Source of the DNA: Istiophorus platypterus
Lineage: Eukaryota; Chordata; Actinopteri; Istiophoriformes; Istiophoridae
DNA: 64,000 nt
Reading direction: 5' to 3'
Assembly: GCA_016859345.1 (NCBI GenBank)
Contig: CM029131.1
Span: forward strand, 11,879,378 to 11,943,377
How positions within the stretch are numbered: position 1 is the first letter of the stretch; the number at the start of each line of letters is the position of its first letter. Of this stretch, positions 35,701-48,106 are shown piece after piece. The translations under genes were made by a program, and so were the position numbers. The notes beneath the pieces were generated by a model. That model saw only the letters and a program-made list of their open reading frames with translations. It did not search any database and had not been told where the DNA came from.

Positions 35701-38700
35701 ATAGTGACTAGAGTTTGTCATCAATGAGATCTATCAAATCAACATTCAAGAGGTTTTTCAACCAAACAGTAAAATTTCACCAACGTATTGGCTGGTTGCT
35801 GGTGTTTCCTTCATCAGAAATACACACTTAGTTACTGCAGATCAGAGCACCAGCCGCTGGCTTACTTCTGCATATTTTATTTCATGTGTTTGAAGCCAGC
35901 CAACAAACTGAAACAGTGACTTTTCAGTTTGACTGAGTTGCAGTAACTGTATTTACATGTACCCATACCTCCACCTGGGCTGGTCAGCGTCAAAGGTGGG
36001 TGCGTCTCCATGCTCTTGTGTAGTGTGGCAACGGCCAGAAGCTTCCTCTTGTGAATGCAGAGTTTGGTGACATCCTCATCTGCTTTCACATCCTCCGCTG
36101 TCCTTTGCTTGACAGCTGCCCCTGGGTCGAAGTTGAACACCTAAGGAACAGGACAGTTTTTCATTTCATTTTCATTATTCATTTTTAGACTTTCAAATAA
36201 ATTCAATGTTTTTCTATCATCTTGTAAAATCAAATTAAATACAATAAATCAAGACTTTCCATTGCATTTGTTTTGGGTGCTACAATTGATGGAACTGCCC
36301 TCTTGTCAGTAAATATGAATTTTTTAAAAATGATCAAGGTGGTCATGTACTCAATTGACTGCAAAGACCAACCATATCGTAATTCATGGCCTATCTCCAT
36401 GTTTCATTCTTTGCAGATGAATAGAGGGAAATGCTGTATGCATTAACAGGTTGAGGGGCAAACCATTTAATGTGAACCAGAACATTTTAAATGGGATTTT
36501 TTACAGGGTAGAGGAAAAGGGATCCAATATCAAGACACAAAACTTCTTATTTCATTACATTCCAAAAGTCAAAATCTTCAATTAAATATAAAAGGTAAAT
36601 GTTTAAATGAACCATTCTGGTTGTCAAACACAGAGTGACTGATACCGCTGGATAAAATTGTTACAGCTTATGGCTTTTAAATGATATAAATCATAATTTA
36701 TTCAAGCGAAAAGGTGGGATATCCAGTGTTCATGAATTCAAAGATAACTGTAAGCTCCTTATCATGGGTTTGTGACTAATCCAAGGAACTGCAGGGATGC
36801 TGTGGATCCAGGACAAGGTAGGCATAGTTCAGTTATACAGTTACAGAGACAACGAATATCATGTAAATTCCAGCCAGGGGTGCCGGCAGCCTTCTATCTT
36901 CCTTACACTTGTCTTGTCAAAGAGTGCAGACTGTCATGTACATGAACCAAAGTCGTAGATAAACAGGGACAGAGTCGCAGCCAAGCGCCAAGTCTCGGGA
37001 TGGTTAAGAATTTCAAACACACTTCGTGTCTCAGAGCAGCAAAGAACCAAATCTCTTCTCTCTCTCTTTTATTTCTACATGTCACAGAATGCGTCACATA
37101 TACAGAGTGAAAGCAAAAAGGTCAAACCAACAACAGTATTAAGCTATTACATCAAACTGATGTTTTGAAAATTTCCATTGCTATTCTATGTTGACGGAAG
37201 ACAACATAAGGGGCATGTTGATGGATGGAGGGAGGAGAATGTTTTAGGATTGGCAGGGTTTACATTTGCCTTATTAAAACATCAAAAATTGAGCAGGGAA
37301 CCCAACATTTTCAAAGATGGGATGATATCAGACAAATAATGGCCTGTTTTCGACAGACAGGGTGTGTCGGGGACGAACTCGGATCCGAGAAGGATAATTG
37401 TTCAGATTAGTCCATGTAATGGGACACAGTGGGTGCTTCAAAACATTTGTGGATTGGTCCTTCAAAGAGATCGGCAGAAGTATCCATTGTGAGATTACTT
37501 CATGCATCCCGAGCATATAAAAACGGGCGCGGAAAAGTGGATTATGCTGAAGGAGTGGCTTGTCCGAGAGCTTTCTCTGGACGTTTTAATACTTTTATTT
37601 TCCCACCGTGAAAACCGGTCACTATTCGAATTCATCAAGAGTGACACTAATTCAAGCCGACCACAGGCTACTGTGCTCCACGAAGGACAGAACTACAAAC
37701 TTTTTACAGCCACCTATCAGGCTGAAAGGGGTGACTTTTTGATACTCATAAGATCCTTTCAACAAAAACAAAAGCCTCACTTTAACAATGGCCTGTCAGA
37801 AGTTGTTTTCACCTTGGTTTGACTGGAGCGACACCCCCCCCCCCCGTCCCCCACTTCCTCGTCATTCCTCCCTCTATCTCCTTCCCTCTTTTCTAGCTGC
37901 GGTCATGAATGTCAAATATGAAATGTGTCCTATATTTGAGGCCAAGACACGTCAAGAGCTGATTGTCTGCTCTGAATTAAAATATCGTGTAGTCTGAGGA
38001 GGTATCTGGCTATCGCTCGCTCTCCATGACTTTGAGCAAGTGCAAATTTCTTGATAACCAACATTACCACGTCTGCTTTGGATGCCAGTCAATTTTTACA
38101 AGCAATTACCGAATGAAACAAACAGTTAAGTGCCATTTCATTCTTGCAAAATTAATTAAACGTCAAAATTAAAAAATATTAAGATTGTGCAATGTCTATG
38201 GACTGTTAAATGAAATGTTTTCCCATTTGCGTTCATTTCATAGTAAAATGGAATCAATCAAACGTATGGCACAGTTGGAGATTCATGCGGAGTATGCAGA
38301 ATGAAATGTAAAAAAAAAACAAAAACAAAACAAAAAAAAATGCACAAGCAAGCATGCATTGTCTTCACTGACCTTTACTTCTCCTCTAAGAGTAACTATG
38401 ATGAAATGTACTGAAGAAACAAACAAAAAAATCTCTTCCTTGCAATGTGACTGTGAAGTCAACCTGAACAAGCAGGGACCGGATCAGACACATGATCCCC
38501 CAAACTAAACCGAAATCCTGCCTGACGACATCTGCTCCTGCAAGATTATATTTGATATGTGGTTCACATCTTTCCCCTTTTCCTCCACTACTGACTTACA
38601 GTGAGCGGCTGATTAATAGGGCTTGTTATAAAAACAATGACAGAGAAGAGAATGAAACGTCAGGTACAGAAACAGCACTTGCTCGTGTACGTTTGGCTTG

Positions 38701-41700
38701 CTTCACTTTAATTTTTTTGGGCAACAGTATTTTTTAATTTTCCCTCAAGTTAAGAGGCAGCTGTATTAAATAAATAAATAAAACAAACAAACAAACAAAC
38801 AAACAAACAAACAAACAAACAAACCCAAAAATTACCTTGTGGAGGATGAGTGGGCACTCGAGGCCGCATTTGCAGGTTCCATCTGTCAGCAGGTAGGTCT
38901 TCACCTGCTCCAAGCTGGACAGCACTGAGCCGCTGGGACTGCACACAGAGAACAAACATGATGCTGAGGGCAGACTTCAGCTGGTGTAGCTCCAGATCAC
39001 AAATACGCCCTTCTATGATATCATGGGATGCAGAACTTATTTGCATTGTGCGAAATGGGTCGTCGAATATCACTCAATGTTTTTGGGCCGAGAATCCCAA
39101 AAACTGGTAATATTTCCATGTGAAATTATGCGAATACCCAGTGCTCCCAGCAAAAATTTATTCCTGACTCAAACGAAGAAAAGAAACCATTGAGCACTGA
39201 AATGCTTCACTGACAGACGTACAAATTATTTTTTTAGACGGGTTAGCAGCTCCTTTAGGCCGCTTTTGCTGCAGGTTTTCTCAAGCTTGCAACCATGAAA
39301 TCAAATAGAAATATCCTCCGACTCCGCAGAGCTACGACACAGTGAAATTCTTTTATCCACGTGAATTAAAAAACACTGTCAGTGCCTCTGTACCATATTC
39401 GCAGGGGATAACAGCGACTGGACATTTCGCTTTGAGTAAAAATCCCCAACTCCTCCAGTTTATCAGAACATCAGTCACTCTAAACCTAGCACTAATGAAT
39501 ATTTAAATATGGAGGCAGTAGCTGGTAAATTTAACCTTCAGCTTGGACATGTTACTCTCCAGTGAGAAAATTACCCCTAATCCTCTCTAGCCATTTTTCC
39601 TTTTATTTGGTTTCCATGTTTGTGGGTTTTTTGGTTTGGTTTTTTTTCAGACATGGAGACACTTTTTGCTGGCATGTGAAAAATAAATACTATCAATTAT
39701 GAGTGAAGTTTCCCTGATGAAAGTAAAAGTAGGACTATTGAGGGACTGAAAGTAAAAATTAAAAATGTGACGTGGTGGTGGGGGGGGGCTGCAGTGAAGC
39801 AGTTTTAACCCATGAGAAATGAAAAGCTTCTGAGCCTGTCAACATTTCAAACTTGCCACCAATGAAAGAACAGTATGTACCGTTTGTCCATCAAACACAA
39901 AGTCGTCGAAACAACCAGCAACTGAATCAGCGGTCACGGCTGCTGTGAAAACATCTACTGCAAGGATCTGTGGTTGCAAACCCCCGGAGCTAAACGCACA
40001 CTTTCAAATGTTAAGAATACGAGCAAATACAAGCGCGCGGTGACAGTATCAGGCCACGGTCACAGAAGTAGACAGGATTCTTTCCAGCACCCAAAATAAA
40101 CCTGACACCCGCCGACTGCTTCAGTTCATTGTGGCTGGTAAACACACGTGCCGGCGTTCATATGCCAGGAAGGACACCGACTTCCCAGTCTAAATGACAC
40201 GGTGACTGGGTGAAGGATCCGACTCATTCGTCGAAGTCCCCGCAGCACCAGCTGCGCGGATTTTGTAAACTCATGACTGGTTTCTTAACGGAGGCCACAT
40301 CCAAACCTTACAAGAATCTATTTTACCTTCTGAGAAAACATGTGGGCAATGCTTAACCTCTGTTGGGGGACAACATGTTCTGATAACAGTAACCCCCCCC
40401 CCCAAAAAAACAAAAGTATAGTAAAGAGTAAATATAGTAAAGAATTTATATTTGGAAGCTGCCGTTTATAACTAGTTTCCCACTGCAGCTTCACCGGAGC
40501 CATTGGGAGAACAACCACGACTCTTCTTGGCAAGAAACAACATAAACATTTCATTTTATTTCTTCATTTATTTACTTTAAAAGCCACTGTGTTTCTTCTT
40601 CACCACCTGCAGAGCCAATCAATCAAGGAACTCTATCTATCTATCTACTCTATCTTCAGCAAGTAAACAAATCCTGTTGGTGCCCTTTGATTATAAAGGG
40701 TTTGACACCAATGGGTGATGTTTACCTGTAATATATCACATCATTGATATCTGCTAGTATTAATCTCTACTATATCTATTTTTGGCCACGCTAAAGATGG
40801 AACAGTTAGTTAATAAATCTGGCAACAATCTTTTAGGTCCTTTTTGTGCCAAAATGTGGAACATTCTCTGGTTATGGCTTGTCAGACGGGAAGATTTGCT
40901 TCTTTTCTGCTTCCTTTTTTTTTGTATTAAATTGACTGTAAATTTTTGACTGTTAGTGAAACAAATTGAGCAATATGAAGGCATTCAAACAGTGGAATGT
41001 CATTAGGGGATGTCAAATTCATCTAGCTTTTCAATTCTGTTTAATTCAATGTGCATTATTGGCATGACTACAGTCAAATGCAGAAGTGCCAAATTGTCAG
41101 ATTTTGTTAAAAATTTTGTCCAATTTCCTAATTTTTGGGCTGAAAAAAGCCTCATCAACTGCTCAAACATAGATAAAAACATATAAACTTAAATAATTAC
41201 TCAGTAAGTTGAATAGTTGAACAAAAATTTACCTGCAAAACTTTGATTATTGACGAATCCTTTCAATCAGACAATGCCAAAACAATGCATGTTTATCGGG
41301 GGAAACAACGAAAGATTCAGAGCTTATTTTTACATTCTGCTCAGTGGACTTTGGCCATATTCAGATACAGTTTTGCCATTTTTGTCTGTTTACCAAATTT
41401 TCTTCATCAAAACCTTGTGCTTTAGGGGCATGACCCTTGTGGCCTCACTGAGTGCCCACAAGTGTTCAAAATACTTGCGCTGAAATGATTAGTTGAGTCA
41501 CATAAGATTTATCTTCGACAGACGGAACACAGTGTTTTGCAATTTATCATTTGTATTTTCCTTGTGTAAGACACTCCTCTGGTGTCAAACCTCTGAATGT
41601 TTTACAAGGCCACTAATGACTTTTTCTTACCTTATGTATACAACCCCTCCACTGTGCTCCGCCTTGCGCTGCCACCCAATGGGGACCTGGACAGGGACGG

Positions 41701-41743
41701 CCTGCCTCTCATCTCCTGCCTCACAGTCCTTTCCGCCATTCAT
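25441..41743 (-). CDS. mbd5: Methyl-CpG-binding domain protein 5, 9 coding exons, 1454 aa
   Basis: Chromatin-associated nuclear protein. Family knowledge: the MBD of MBD5/6 does not bind methylated DNA well but contacts the PR-DUB (BAP1) deubiquitinase complex, and human MBD5 is dosage-sensitive in neurodevelopment. Exons from 5' to 3': 41743-41631, 38938-38836, 36140-35969, 35461-33056, 28695-28475, 28387-27251, 26713-26640, 25720-25645, 25503-25441. They sum to 4365 nt with closed phases. The MBD runs from about residue 20 to 80 (GWQRK, then SLEQVKTYLLTDGTCKCGLE). A very long Ser/Pro/Gln/Gly-rich middle follows. Near the C-terminus come a PWWP-like segment (VWGQLKGFPPWPAKL, about 1352-1366) and the basic end PKPKRRKISR. 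Human MBD5 has 1494 aa. Head-to-head with orc4, as in mammals. Confidence 0.96.
27251..28387 (-). CDS. mbd5: mbd5 coding exon 6 (C-terminal region with PWWP-like segment)
   Basis: 379 codons with conserved SVDAIYRAVVDAASKGMHV, TVERCAHING, DQSPSSS, SPSDTKSLSSEEDLR and DSPSSELLHYRSRTFN, then VWGQLKGFPPWPAKL. The acceptor is a CAGCAG tandem, so a 378-codon form starting at 28384 is also possible. The donor is AAG|GTGAGA. Confidence 0.95.
28475..28695 (-). CDS. mbd5: mbd5 coding exon 5
   Basis: 73 codons plus a split Gly. It is Gln- and Gly-rich and ends SMACLYQNYQ, the counterpart of mammalian NPMACLFQNFQ. It is much shorter than the corresponding mammalian stretch, which explains part of the shorter total length. 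Confidence 0.92.
29859..29877. repeat. (GT)n microsatellite
   Basis: Short GT run in mbd5 intron 4. Confidence 0.9.
30136..30290 (+). other. G-rich block with G-quadruplex motifs
   Basis: At 30136-30164 runs of five, three, three and six G are separated by loops of 4, 1 and 7 nt, fitting the usual four-run rule. Further runs of three to eight G continue to 30290. All are on the plus strand, so the mbd5 RNA carries the C-rich complement. Confidence 0.6.
31947..31971. repeat. (TAAA)n microsatellite
   Basis: Six TAAA units in mbd5 intron 4. Confidence 0.9.
33056..35461 (-). CDS. mbd5: mbd5 coding exon 4 (large low-complexity central exon)
   Basis: 2406 nt coding for about residues 130-931. 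Family-specific islands include TPLSPPSVMLHGSP, LTSEKDPLGILDPIPSKPV, HSQVPMMNVNIPPPAIVPLP, SSSTSSDHGNF, PRSPRSAMGSPRPAMPSSPS, LLGMPLNQILNQQNAASFPA and GRAALRDKLMAQQ. Between them lie Gly-, Ser-, Gln- and Pro-rich tracts that differ from mammals. The donor ACA G|GTGAGA lies at 33056/33055; the frame would stop 38 nt further on. Confidence 0.96.
35969..36140 (-). CDS. mbd5: mbd5 coding exon 3 (end of MBD and following conserved segment)
   Basis: 57 codons from VFNFDPGAAVKQRTAEDVKA to LTSPGG, with TKLCIHKRKLLAVATLHKSM inside. The match to mammalian MBD5 is close. Confidence 0.97.
38767..38824. repeat. (TAAA)n(CAAA)n repeat beside the mbd5 exon 2 donor
   Basis: About 58 nt. On the transcribed strand it is a GTTT repeat starting about 11 nt downstream of the 5' splice site. 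Confidence 0.95.
38836..38938 (-). CDS. mbd5: mbd5 coding exon 2 (second half of MBD)
   Basis: Encodes PSGSVLSSLEQVKTYLLTDG then TCKCGLECPLILHK, nearly identical to the MBD5 core. The donor is AAG|GTAATTTTT. A GTTT tandem repeat begins about 11 nt into the intron. Confidence 0.97.
40631..40653. repeat. (CTAT)n microsatellite
   Basis: Short tetranucleotide run in mbd5 intron 2. Confidence 0.85.
41631..41743 (-). CDS. mbd5: mbd5 first coding exon (start codon, first half of MBD)
   Basis: ATG at 41743-41741 starts MNGGKDCEAGDERQ, then VPVQVPIGWQRK and VVYI. This parallels human MNGGKECDGG...VPVGWQRK...LYIS. The exon ends with two bases of a split Ser codon (AG|GTAAGA) that exon 2 completes to give ISPSGS. 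Any 5' UTR part and the acceptor are not resolved. Confidence 0.93.
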
Positions 41744-41839
41744 TGCTCCACTGGTTTTACGCTCAACACCTCAGAGGTATATATATCAGACATCAACCGG
41801 TGTCTTCGCAATGCGTGTCATGTTCGTCTTCCAAAGCCG

Positions 41840-42115
41840 TGGTGGTGGGAGGGTCGAGGAGGCGGGCGGGGCTGCAGGATTACGCTTGGGCGTGGGACTC
41901 TGCTCTCGGGCAGGGCAGATGGGGCGGTGGACGAGCGGGCGGTCGGGTAGGGTGAGGCGAGCTCGCGGCTGACCCTACCCTTTGAGCTGCTTCATGGCTA
42001 CAGCGCTGAACTGCCCGTGGACTTCCATTACTGCATCCTGTCATTCAGAGCCATCCGACTCAGGAAGATGCCGGCCGTGAGAGAGCTGAGGATCGGGAGT
42101 CGGCCACGCACTGTG
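41840..42115. promoter_or_regulatory. CpG/GC-box-rich segment upstream of the mbd5 start exon
   Basis: A GC-rich patch in otherwise AT-rich intron DNA, ending about 100 nt upstream (minus sense) of the first coding exon. It holds a GC box (gggcgggg at 41864-41871) and many CpGs. It may be an alternative mbd5 promoter or an upstream UTR exon. Confidence 0.35.
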
Positions 42116-45100
42116 CTTTCGTAGGAAAGTCCTTATGTCTAGTTTTTTACCATTTGTCTTCTGCCGCCCAGAATACCATCCCTCAGTTGGATAAGTAGAA
42201 TAAGTTCAACATACTGGTTCCCAAACAGGTGGGTAGTGGTATTCCCATGGTTCCTGTGATGGCACAGAACAGAAGGGAATTAACGGTCAATGTGATCATT
42301 TTTCTTTGCAAGAGAGCAAATCCAAAATTAATCTGTTCTGGGAACAAGACATACAGGAAATGGTATTAGAATCCCTTTCAGTTTCTGACACCAGTATTTT
42401 CATTTATAACCAATTATTCCCATTGTCTAATGAAAAGCAAAAGCAAAAAAAGAAATCAAAATTATGGTTGAAAAGCTATGTTTGAACGAGAAACTAGACA
42501 TCTAAAATTAAAGAAGGATCCACAGTCACAAATACACTGTTGAGCATTAACGGAGAATCAACGCTGTCTAGCAACATTTAGAGGCAATAAAAATTCGATC
42601 CCTTTGTTATTTAATCTCAATACTGGTCAATCCCTCGCTGGCCACCACACACTCTGACAAATACACTGACTTTGTCTGACTCAAGCCACTGATTAGCTGC
42701 CTGTTCTACCACCCCAGACAAATAGGCAGGCATTATATATATGAAAAAGGTAATCTTAATTAATCCATAATGAAAGTAATTGTTATTTATAGCTTTAGTC
42801 ATGAAGACCCCCCCCCCCGATAGACCTATATCAGAGATTTGCTTTTGAAAATGCAAAAGCAAACAAACTTAGCTCATCAAAATGGAGAATTTTGCAATTT
42901 AAAGCACAATTTTAACACATTTTTCTAATACAATATTAAACTATCTTTTGGGATGTCAAACTAAGGTTTTTCTTGTCTCAATTATAATCCAAGTCCTTTA
43001 ATCCTACATCGTATCTTCCAGAAACTAATATGATATGTGGATTTTTCCTTCCGATATGATCCATTAATCCAGTATCTATTCCAATAATGAGCCGATTAAG
43101 CAGATCAGGTGTCGGCCACGATCAGAAAAATTCACACTGAGTTCATCTTTTTCATCAGTGTCCTTATAGATCACTGTCATTGGGAGCCACACACTCAGTT
43201 TTTGGTGCCAGGTCAAAAAACCCTGGCCTCATGTTACCTTAAATAAAAATGATTTCAGTGAGCGCTTTGCAGTGCAGTACACGGAGATTTGAAAGCACTA
43301 CCACACAATGAGCATTCAGTATCAGCAGAAACCCTGAGTTGAGGAATGGGGATTGAGGTTGAAAATGTTGGACTGGTGGACCCGACATAATACCAGGGAT
43401 GCACCGATCAGACATTTTCACTCTTAATTCCAGCTGCCAATGAGATACAAGGGCTCTTTTCCTTTAAACTTAAAATCTGTCTTCCCAGCTGTGTGAAGGA
43501 ATGGGTGTCCATAGCCAGTTCCATTTTAAAACCTGTTCCAAGTTGATAAAATACCTGGGTTTTATTTAATCTCTGCAGCCAGTGAACCCCATACCAAGTT
43601 TTTCCTTTTGCTTTCTCTGTCTGACACTGTTGAAGTACACAAATGTATGAAAACTCAACAACGTTAGGGTTGGGGCCATTACCCGCTCGATGCCGATGGG
43701 CTCCAAAGTCAACGAAACAAGTGTGGGAGGAATAACAAGTCCTTTGTTTATTTATCTCCCTGGAGTCCAACAGGTTGAGGAAAAAGTTTGTGTTATTTCT
43801 GAAAACTTGAGATGGACGAGTGCTCGGCCCCAGCCTGGCCGCCGGTGTTACACTGTATTCTTGTCACACTCATTGAAAAACAACAGTGATTTATCAACTG
43901 ATATTCACTGGGTGGTAAAGTAGAAGTAAGGAGATAGAATTAAGTTAATACTACTTTCACTGTTGTGTTTTTTACTTTTTCTTTCATGGCTTTTTCAGCA
44001 CACAGCCCCCCCCCCAGAGCAAAATGACTAAGGACAGGGTTAATGAATGTCACAGAGCAATGACAAATACTGAATAGTGATTAAAGCCCTATACCCCTTA
44101 GCACAGTACTAGCTCCATGGTTTAGGTTTGATAGTTAATTACCATAGTTTCTATTAATGCCAATATCATTCTTGTCTGGTAATTGGTCCCTAAATAACAA
44201 TTTAAATGATCAATTGTATTATTAACAGTATTAGAAGAAGCTACACTCTTAAATATAAATTTCTATCTTTTTTTTGTTTTTTTAACTGCGTTAAGTGAAA
44301 ATAAAAATAGCACTTTTTTTCAAACTAACAGAAGTCTTCATTCCCCAGCAAGCAAAGTGCATAAAAAGGTTTGATAAGCAGATCGGGAACGAGATTCAGG
44401 TTCCATATAACGCTACCGGACCCCCACGCCCTGACTGTGTGGAATTCAGCTGATATCCAATCAGCTTAATAAGGTCAGTGCAAGAACTGCAACCAATCCA
44501 GTCTAACGGACGAGCAGAAATAAATCCAAACCAATTTAGAAAGAGCCGCACGTTTCGGCAAAGATATTAATTCAGTTCGCTGGCTTGGCGTTTATTTGTC
44601 CGTGGTGGTCTGCAGTTTCAAACGCTCTCAATGCTCCGGGTGTTTCTCCTGCCATAAACTTAAGAATCGAAAGTAGACCAGGATGTCTAGAGCCAACAGA
44701 TCACAGAAAACGTCTTAAGTAACCCTAAATATCAATTCTACAGATTCGCTCACAACGCCCCCTCCTATATCTTTATATCTCATAGTACAAATATTGCTTG
44801 TTTACAATAAAATTTCTTATAACATATTGAGACTTTAAGATTGTGTCATAAGGACATGTACTCTTTTTTTTGCACAGTATTATTCGGTTTTTGCTCTCTC
44901 TCTCAGATGGCGAATTTCAAACACTGGTGGAAGCTCATCAAAGCTGGTGAATCGGCCGAATTCAGTCTGTGAGTGATGGAGCTCTATGTAAAGCCTCCCC
45001 TCAGCCGCCGGTGCTGCTGACTCATAACTGCCCTGTGAGCTGCTGAGACCAAACACAGCGACACCGCCATATAGGAAGGGAGGTGAGGAGGGTGCTGCTG

Positions 45101-45479
45101 TGGAAAAAAATTTTTAAAAAATAAAAATAAAAATATGAGGCTGCAGTTAAATGTCCACTGTTTATCTGGAAATGCGCAGCAGCAACGGTCGCGCCTCATG
45201 GTCTCAGGAGAGGTGTGTAGTGTCCTATAAGAGGAACCGCTGCGTCGTTAAAATCTCATTTCCCCACAATTCCATGTTTGGAAAATGTAGCGGTAACAGA
45301 GAAAACATAATTTCTATTGTTGTGTTCACACTGGAGGGGAAAAAAAAGAAGAAAAAAAAAAAACTAATTATTTTCCAAACAAGTGCTCAGTGCGGCGGTG
45401 GTGTTTGAGGATGTCTGCGGCCGTGACAAATAATCCAGCTCTATCTTTGAGGTTTCTGTTTGGTGTTTCGTCTTTTCTG

Positions 45480-45660
45480 GTTGTTTGTACCAGGGGAAAA
45501 AAAAGACCCAGGAAGGATGGATAGAGCAGGGAGTAATGTACAGCAAAGGTCCTGGACGGGATTCAAACCACATTCGGATGAAAAATGACACAAGTGCCTT
45601 AGCCAAAAGTTTTCGTCGTAACCTCTGGCAAACCCCACGCCCACCGATGCTGCCACCTTA
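45480..45660 (-). mobile_element. Degraded tRNA-derived SINE-like relic
   Basis: On the minus strand an A-box-like TGGCTAAGGCA (45605-45595) is followed 36 nt later by a B-box-like GGTTTGAATCC (45569-45559). Next come CCGTCCAGGACCTTTGCTG and a C/T-rich stretch, as in several teleost tRNA-derived SINEs whose head ends near GACCTTTGCTGCATGT. Family and boundaries are not certain, and no target-site duplication was identified. Confidence 0.45.
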
Positions 45661-47440
45661 CTAATGTGAAAGCATGAATTTAAATCTAAACTTCGACCAT
45701 TTTACTGTCCCTCTCTACCAGCCATTCCCTGACTCATAACTCAACAACTAGTAGCTCCAATTTACATACGGTTTTGTACTAATCTCCCACGTTTACTGCA
45801 GGCTGACTGTGTGGGGTTTTTTTAATATGATACTTCCGGCCAAATTTATAGTTCCAAGTAACAACAGAGAGACAAACAGATGCAAGGAGAAAGGAGAAGG
45901 AGGAGCAGAGAGGTGATCAAACTCAGGACATTGTGAGTTAAAAAAAATGTTCCAGAAATGCAGCACAAATTCAATTATTCCTACACTGGTAAAATCTTTA
46001 GGTGCATTCTTTTTAGTTAAGAGTAACACCCAAGGCTGGTGTGTGTGGCTGCTTTGAAAGCTGTATTTTTTGGTTGTGCATTAACAGGTTACAGCACAGC
46101 TTTGCCTGCGCACACAGCTGAGGCTGTAGTTGACGTGCGCCTTCTCGAAAATTGTGACTACACATTCGGGGCTACAGCAGCCGAGGAGGTACCACCCGGG
46201 GGCACGAGAACTGTGATTCGTGAGCTCGGAACGCTCGCGCTTCCTCCTGCAAGTTCCTGACGCCAGCAGCGACTGCTGATCACAGGGACAACGGAAAAAA
46301 ACAAAAAAAAAAAGGCTCTCAGGAAGACAAACCTAGAGAAGCCGTCTCAACTGCAAACCCTCTGCTCACCCTGGCTGCCACTCACAGCCCCAGCAAGAGG
46401 GGGGATGTAAACACAACAACCGCACCGGCGTTTTCTCCTATTCAGTGATGAGAGAAGCCCAGACACAAGTTACCTGGATGTAATTTCCAGTTACGTAAGC
46501 GTATGCATAGCCCACCATTACCGAACCATAAATCAAAAAGCTACGTCCTGGGTCTCTCTTCAAATGAAATCCATGCATCCTCTTTAAGATTAATATCAAT
46601 GAAATTGGATCTGCAAATGCGCTGGCGCTCTGTGAACTGGTGAATCTATATCTCGTGGGTTTTTATAGCAGGTTAAGACAATGAAAAGCTGATACATCAA
46701 ATGTCATGCAAACTGCGTGCTAAGTGTCTAAATACGGATTTTTTTTTTCTTAAATGCGTAGTTGTATCGGCACCAGCAATAAGAAACTTGATTAACTGAC
46801 AGCCTGTCCGTGCACAATCTGCTACACAGAATTAAACACCTCACGAGCAGGGCTCCACTGCAGCTTTTTCGAAAGACAATGAGCAGGTATGTAACATCTA
46901 AAGGGTTTCATGATGAAGCAGTATACTGTTGTTGAGTACACGTGACGCACGTAACGGTACGTGGTGCTCATGTGGCGAAGAGCCGGTTGAAAACAGTACA
47001 GTTTTGAATAGTTAGAAGGCCTGGATTCAATGGCACTTCAACTGAACACAACAGATGAGTTGGTACCTATAGCAAATCGAAGACACATCAAATATTAAGG
47101 GACACAGAAGAAAAAAAAAAGTGATTAACAGACAAATTGTTTTAAAGCTAATGAGAGCACATCGCGAACACGATGTACACTTGTGGATCATGTATGAGTT
47201 GGGTTCAGGTGCCAGCTATTTAGAATAGTGATTATGGGAGATATAATAATTTCAAGACACGGTGCAATCACTGCCATAATACAGAGGAAGGGAAATGGTG
47301 AAAAGTCATCAATTATTGTGTGGCGGTTGAGTGAGATTTCAGTCCCTCTTTAGTGTTTTGTGGCCAAAACCCAACGATACCCGAGACAGAGGCCACACTT
47401 ATACTTCTCATTTCACTGCAACTTAAAAAAAGAATAAATT

Positions 47441-47443
47441 AAA

Positions 47444-47494
<51 letters not shown>
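47441..47494. repeat. Poly(A) run followed by (AT)n
   Basis: About 20 A followed directly by about 17 AT units. Confidence 0.95.
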
Positions 47495-47497
<3 letters not shown>

Positions 47498-48072
47498 CAA
47501 TCACAAAACATCAGCAATTGATCCGGATGTATGAAAAAAAAAAGGATTTGCCAAGAATGTGGCTTGGAAATAAACACAGAAATGGATCCTTAGTTTAATC
47601 CTGTAATAAAATGCCCCCCCTCCGCCCCTTTTGTCCTCAGTGTGTGCTGCTGTTGTTGTTGTTGATGTTGTCCCTGTTTTTGCCATCGCAAACAACGTTG
47701 AGGAGAAATGCCCTTAATAAATGACAAGGAGAGTAATGTGCAGCCTGACAGCGTCACTGCAGAGTCACTGATGTCTGTGATTTGAGACCAGACTGCAAAT
47801 ATGGTGCGATCGTCATAGATTTTGTGGCATCTAGGAAGGTAAGTGTGATCTATTCGATAAGGTGAAAGTTGAAAAGGGAAAACAATCATCAAAAAAGTCT
47901 AAATGATTTCAAATTTTCCTCCCCTATACAACAGTGAGGACAAGATGCAGCGCCACTGGAAACATATTTTTGGGGGAAAAAGAACCGGTTTTGGCACGGA
48001 ACTGCCTTGCATGTGATGGGAATTCTACACAGTCTGGACTCAGTCCAGCTGCAGACTTCATACAAGCAGCGA

Positions 48073-48106
48073 GGAAGAAGAAGAAGAAGAAGAAGAAGAA
48101 GAAGAG
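48073..48106. repeat. (AAG)n microsatellite
   Basis: About eleven AAG units; TTC on the mbd5-sense strand. Confidence 0.95.

Noticed and set aside
41597..41972. Plus-strand frames of about 117-159 codons
   Set aside because: They are antisense to the mbd5 start exon and the adjoining GC-rich patch; the minus strand carries the recognisable MBD5 N-terminus.
46039..46260. 73-codon plus-strand frame starting MCVAALKAVFF
   Set aside because: Lies in non-coding mbd5 upstream DNA; no family resemblance seen.
46360..46500. Donor-like sites considered for the first MBD exon
   Set aside because: The upstream frame contains a stop and no GWQRK-like motif; the true exon is at 41743-41631.
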